IMG/VR virus record: IMGVR_UViG_3300015371_000007
Coordinates: 30,547-94,546 of that record
Reading direction: 5' to 3' (one strand)
Origin: a virus
Length of the DNA stretch: 64,000 nt
Below, piece by piece: positions 63,222 to 64,000 of this stretch; position 1 is the stretch's first letter, and every line of letters begins with the position of its first letter. The notes beneath the pieces are model-generated. The model saw only the letters and a list, made by a program, of their open reading frames with translations, made no database searches and was not told the origin of the DNA. A program made the translations under genes and the position numbers.

Positions 63222-63475
63222 ATGACATCGCCGCGTTCATGCTCGCCGAAACCAAGCGCGCCTACGAAGGCCTCGACGACGAGTCGCTGGCGATCTTGAA
63301 GGCCCATTTCCCGAACGACCCCATCCGGCAGCGCGCCATCGACGAGGTGCTGCAGGCGCGCGGGCATCCGTCCATCGTCTGCCCGCAGTGCGGAATGCGG
63401 TCCTACAACCCCCACGACATCGCCGAGCGCTACTGCGGCGCGTGTCACGAGTTTCATAGTGAGATGAGGCGCTGA
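63218..63475 (+). CDS. zinc-ribbon protein, 85 aa
   Basis: ATGA overlap. A helical first part ('DESLAILKAHFPND', 'IRQRAIDEVLQARG') and a C-terminal zinc ribbon 'VCPQCGMRSYNPHDIAERYC' then 'GACHEFH' (residues about 54-80). It is the last complete gene of the phage block. Confidence 0.65.
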   Translation: MNDIAAFMLAETKRAYEGLDDESLAILKAHFPNDPIRQRAIDEVLQARGHPSIVCPQCGMRSYNPHDIAERYCGACHEFHSEMRR

Positions 63476-63521
63476 GATGTGGTGGCTGGTTGCAGGCGCT
63501 ACTCGATAGGCCAGAGGTTAC

Positions 63522-63998
63522 ATGATGGGCACGAATGGCGGCGACAAACCGCAGGGCGAGCCGGGACCGCCGGGACCGCAAGGCCCGCCAGGGGCTGAGG
63601 GTCCGACCGGACCGCAAGGGCCGGCTGGCCCGACGGGACCCGCCGGTCCGCAAGGTCCCGCGGGTCCCGAAGGCCCGACTGGCGCTGAAGGGCCGGCCGG
63701 TCCGACAGGACCCACGGGGGCGCCCGGTGCCCACGGAGCACCGGGAGAGACCGGCCCTGCCGGCCAGACCGGGGAGCGCGGGGCTGACGGTGCCGTGGCG
63801 ACCGATCTCCGTCAGCGCGGTCGCGATCTCGGCCAGACCGAGGCCGTCGCCGCCGAGACGTTCGGGGACCGCCAGCGCCGGCACACCGCCGGCGACCAAC
63901 GCGTCCCAGCTGTTGCCGCGATCCAGCACCGACGTCACCACGTCGGCGACAGCCTGCTGCCCCTCCTCGGGACTGAAATCCACCCGAATCCTCCTTGA
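63522..63998 (+). CDS. collagen-like (Gly-X-Y) protein, probably interrupted at about 63,790
   Basis: ATG 63522 (a second ATG follows) opens 26 or so Gly-X-Y triplets rich in GPQGPA and GPTGPT, a collagen-like triple helix often found in phage fibres. The repeat ends near residue 90 and the sequence then turns into unrelated Arg/His-rich residues, where the opposite strand codes for an acyl-CoA dehydrogenase start. The real C-terminus is therefore probably missing and the remaining frame is a shadow. Confidence 0.65.
   Translation: MMGTNGGDKPQGEPGPPGPQGPPGAEGPTGPQGPAGPTGPAGPQGPAGPEGPTGAEGPAGPTGPTGAPGAHGAPGETGPAGQTGERGADGAVATDLRQRGRDLGQTEAVAAETFGDRQRRHTAGDQRVPAVAAIQHRRHHVGDSLLPLLGTEIHPNPP
63774..63983 (-). 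CDS. acyl-CoA dehydrogenase N-terminal fragment (foreign to the phage)
   Basis: GTG 63983 has a perfect AAGGAGG (63991-63997) upstream on the minus strand. The first 70 residues ('[20 protein letters not shown]', '[19 protein letters not shown]', '[18 protein letters not shown]') match the start of actinobacterial (Mycobacterium-like) FadE-type acyl-CoA dehydrogenases, flavoenzymes of fatty-acid beta-oxidation. Beyond about 63,780 the frame loses all likeness and becomes the shadow of the collagen repeat. The gene is cut by the junction. Confidence 0.7.
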
Positions 63999-64000
63999 TC

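Noticed and set aside
63540-63780. CRISPR-like short repeats
   Set aside because: The periodicity is nine bases and in frame with Gly-X-Y coding; no spacers or conserved 25-40 base repeats exist.
63237-63983. A full 248-residue acyl-CoA dehydrogenase-like gene on the minus strand
   Set aside because: Only the first 70 residues resemble the family; the rest is the reverse reading of the collagen repeat and a zinc-ribbon gene.

Overview
The window reads as a stretch of a tailed double-stranded DNA phage of the podovirus (short-tailed, P22-like head) type, from a high-GC host. The virion genes follow the order known from P22: large terminase, portal, scaffold, coat, gp4-like and gp10-like head-completion/tail-hub proteins, then candidate DNA-ejection proteins. 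No tape measure, sheath or tail tube is visible. Almost every gene is on the + strand and packed with ATGA, GTGA or TAATG overlaps. Integrase, DNA polymerase, primase, repressor and RNA polymerase were not recognised, so replication and control genes probably lie outside the window. The host cannot be named from the sequence.

Layout. (1) 1-1.4 kb: small unknown genes leading into terminase. (2) 1.4-7.9 kb: terminase large subunit, small accessory genes including a zinc-ribbon protein and an excisionase-type HTH protein, and a P22-type portal; this block closes with a strong hairpin terminator (7919-7977). (3) 8.0-24.3 kb: scaffold, coat, a tandem pair of paralogous small virion proteins, a secreted-looking structural protein, gp4-like and gp10-like proteins, an S74-chaperone tail fibre, a GNAT acetyltransferase, and three glycine-, proline- or glutamine-rich candidate ejection proteins. 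(4) 24.3-47.7 kb: one uninterrupted 7,823-codon reading frame, a giant 'polyvalent' protein. It carries, in order, an M15 peptidoglycan peptidase, a C5-methyltransferase-like domain, a SAP-like motif, a TGT/DpdA-like barrel, an SNF2-type helicase, two ADP-ribosyltransferase-like domains, a zincin, and a long C-terminal region with a hydrophobic segment. Two short genes appear to be overprinted inside it in another frame. (5) 47.9-51.8 kb: tail-collar fibre, a fibre with a probable internal translation start, and a GH5-like glycoside hydrolase. (6) 52.0-52.8 kb: small membrane proteins, the likely lysis cassette. (7) 52.8-54.1 kb: the only minus-strand operon, five overlapping small genes, facing a divergent intergenic control region. 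(8) 54.4-63.5 kb: about 29 small + strand genes, many with CxxC pairs typical of zinc ribbons, plus one SLOG-like protein. (9) 63.5-64.0 kb: a collagen-like gene that runs into about 210 bases which, on the minus strand, look like the beginning of an actinobacterial acyl-CoA dehydrogenase; this end is probably an assembly chimera.

How the genes may work together. The portal/coat/gp4/gp10 set builds the head and short tail. The fibres and the GH5-like enzyme would bind and cut surface glycans. The Gly/Gln-rich proteins and the giant protein occupy the positions of the P22 ejection proteins gp7, gp20 and gp16. The simplest reading is that the giant protein is packaged and delivered with the DNA, first opening peptidoglycan (M15) and then protecting DNA or disabling host defences (methylase, helicase, TGT-like, ART, zincin). 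That is inference from domain content and gene position.
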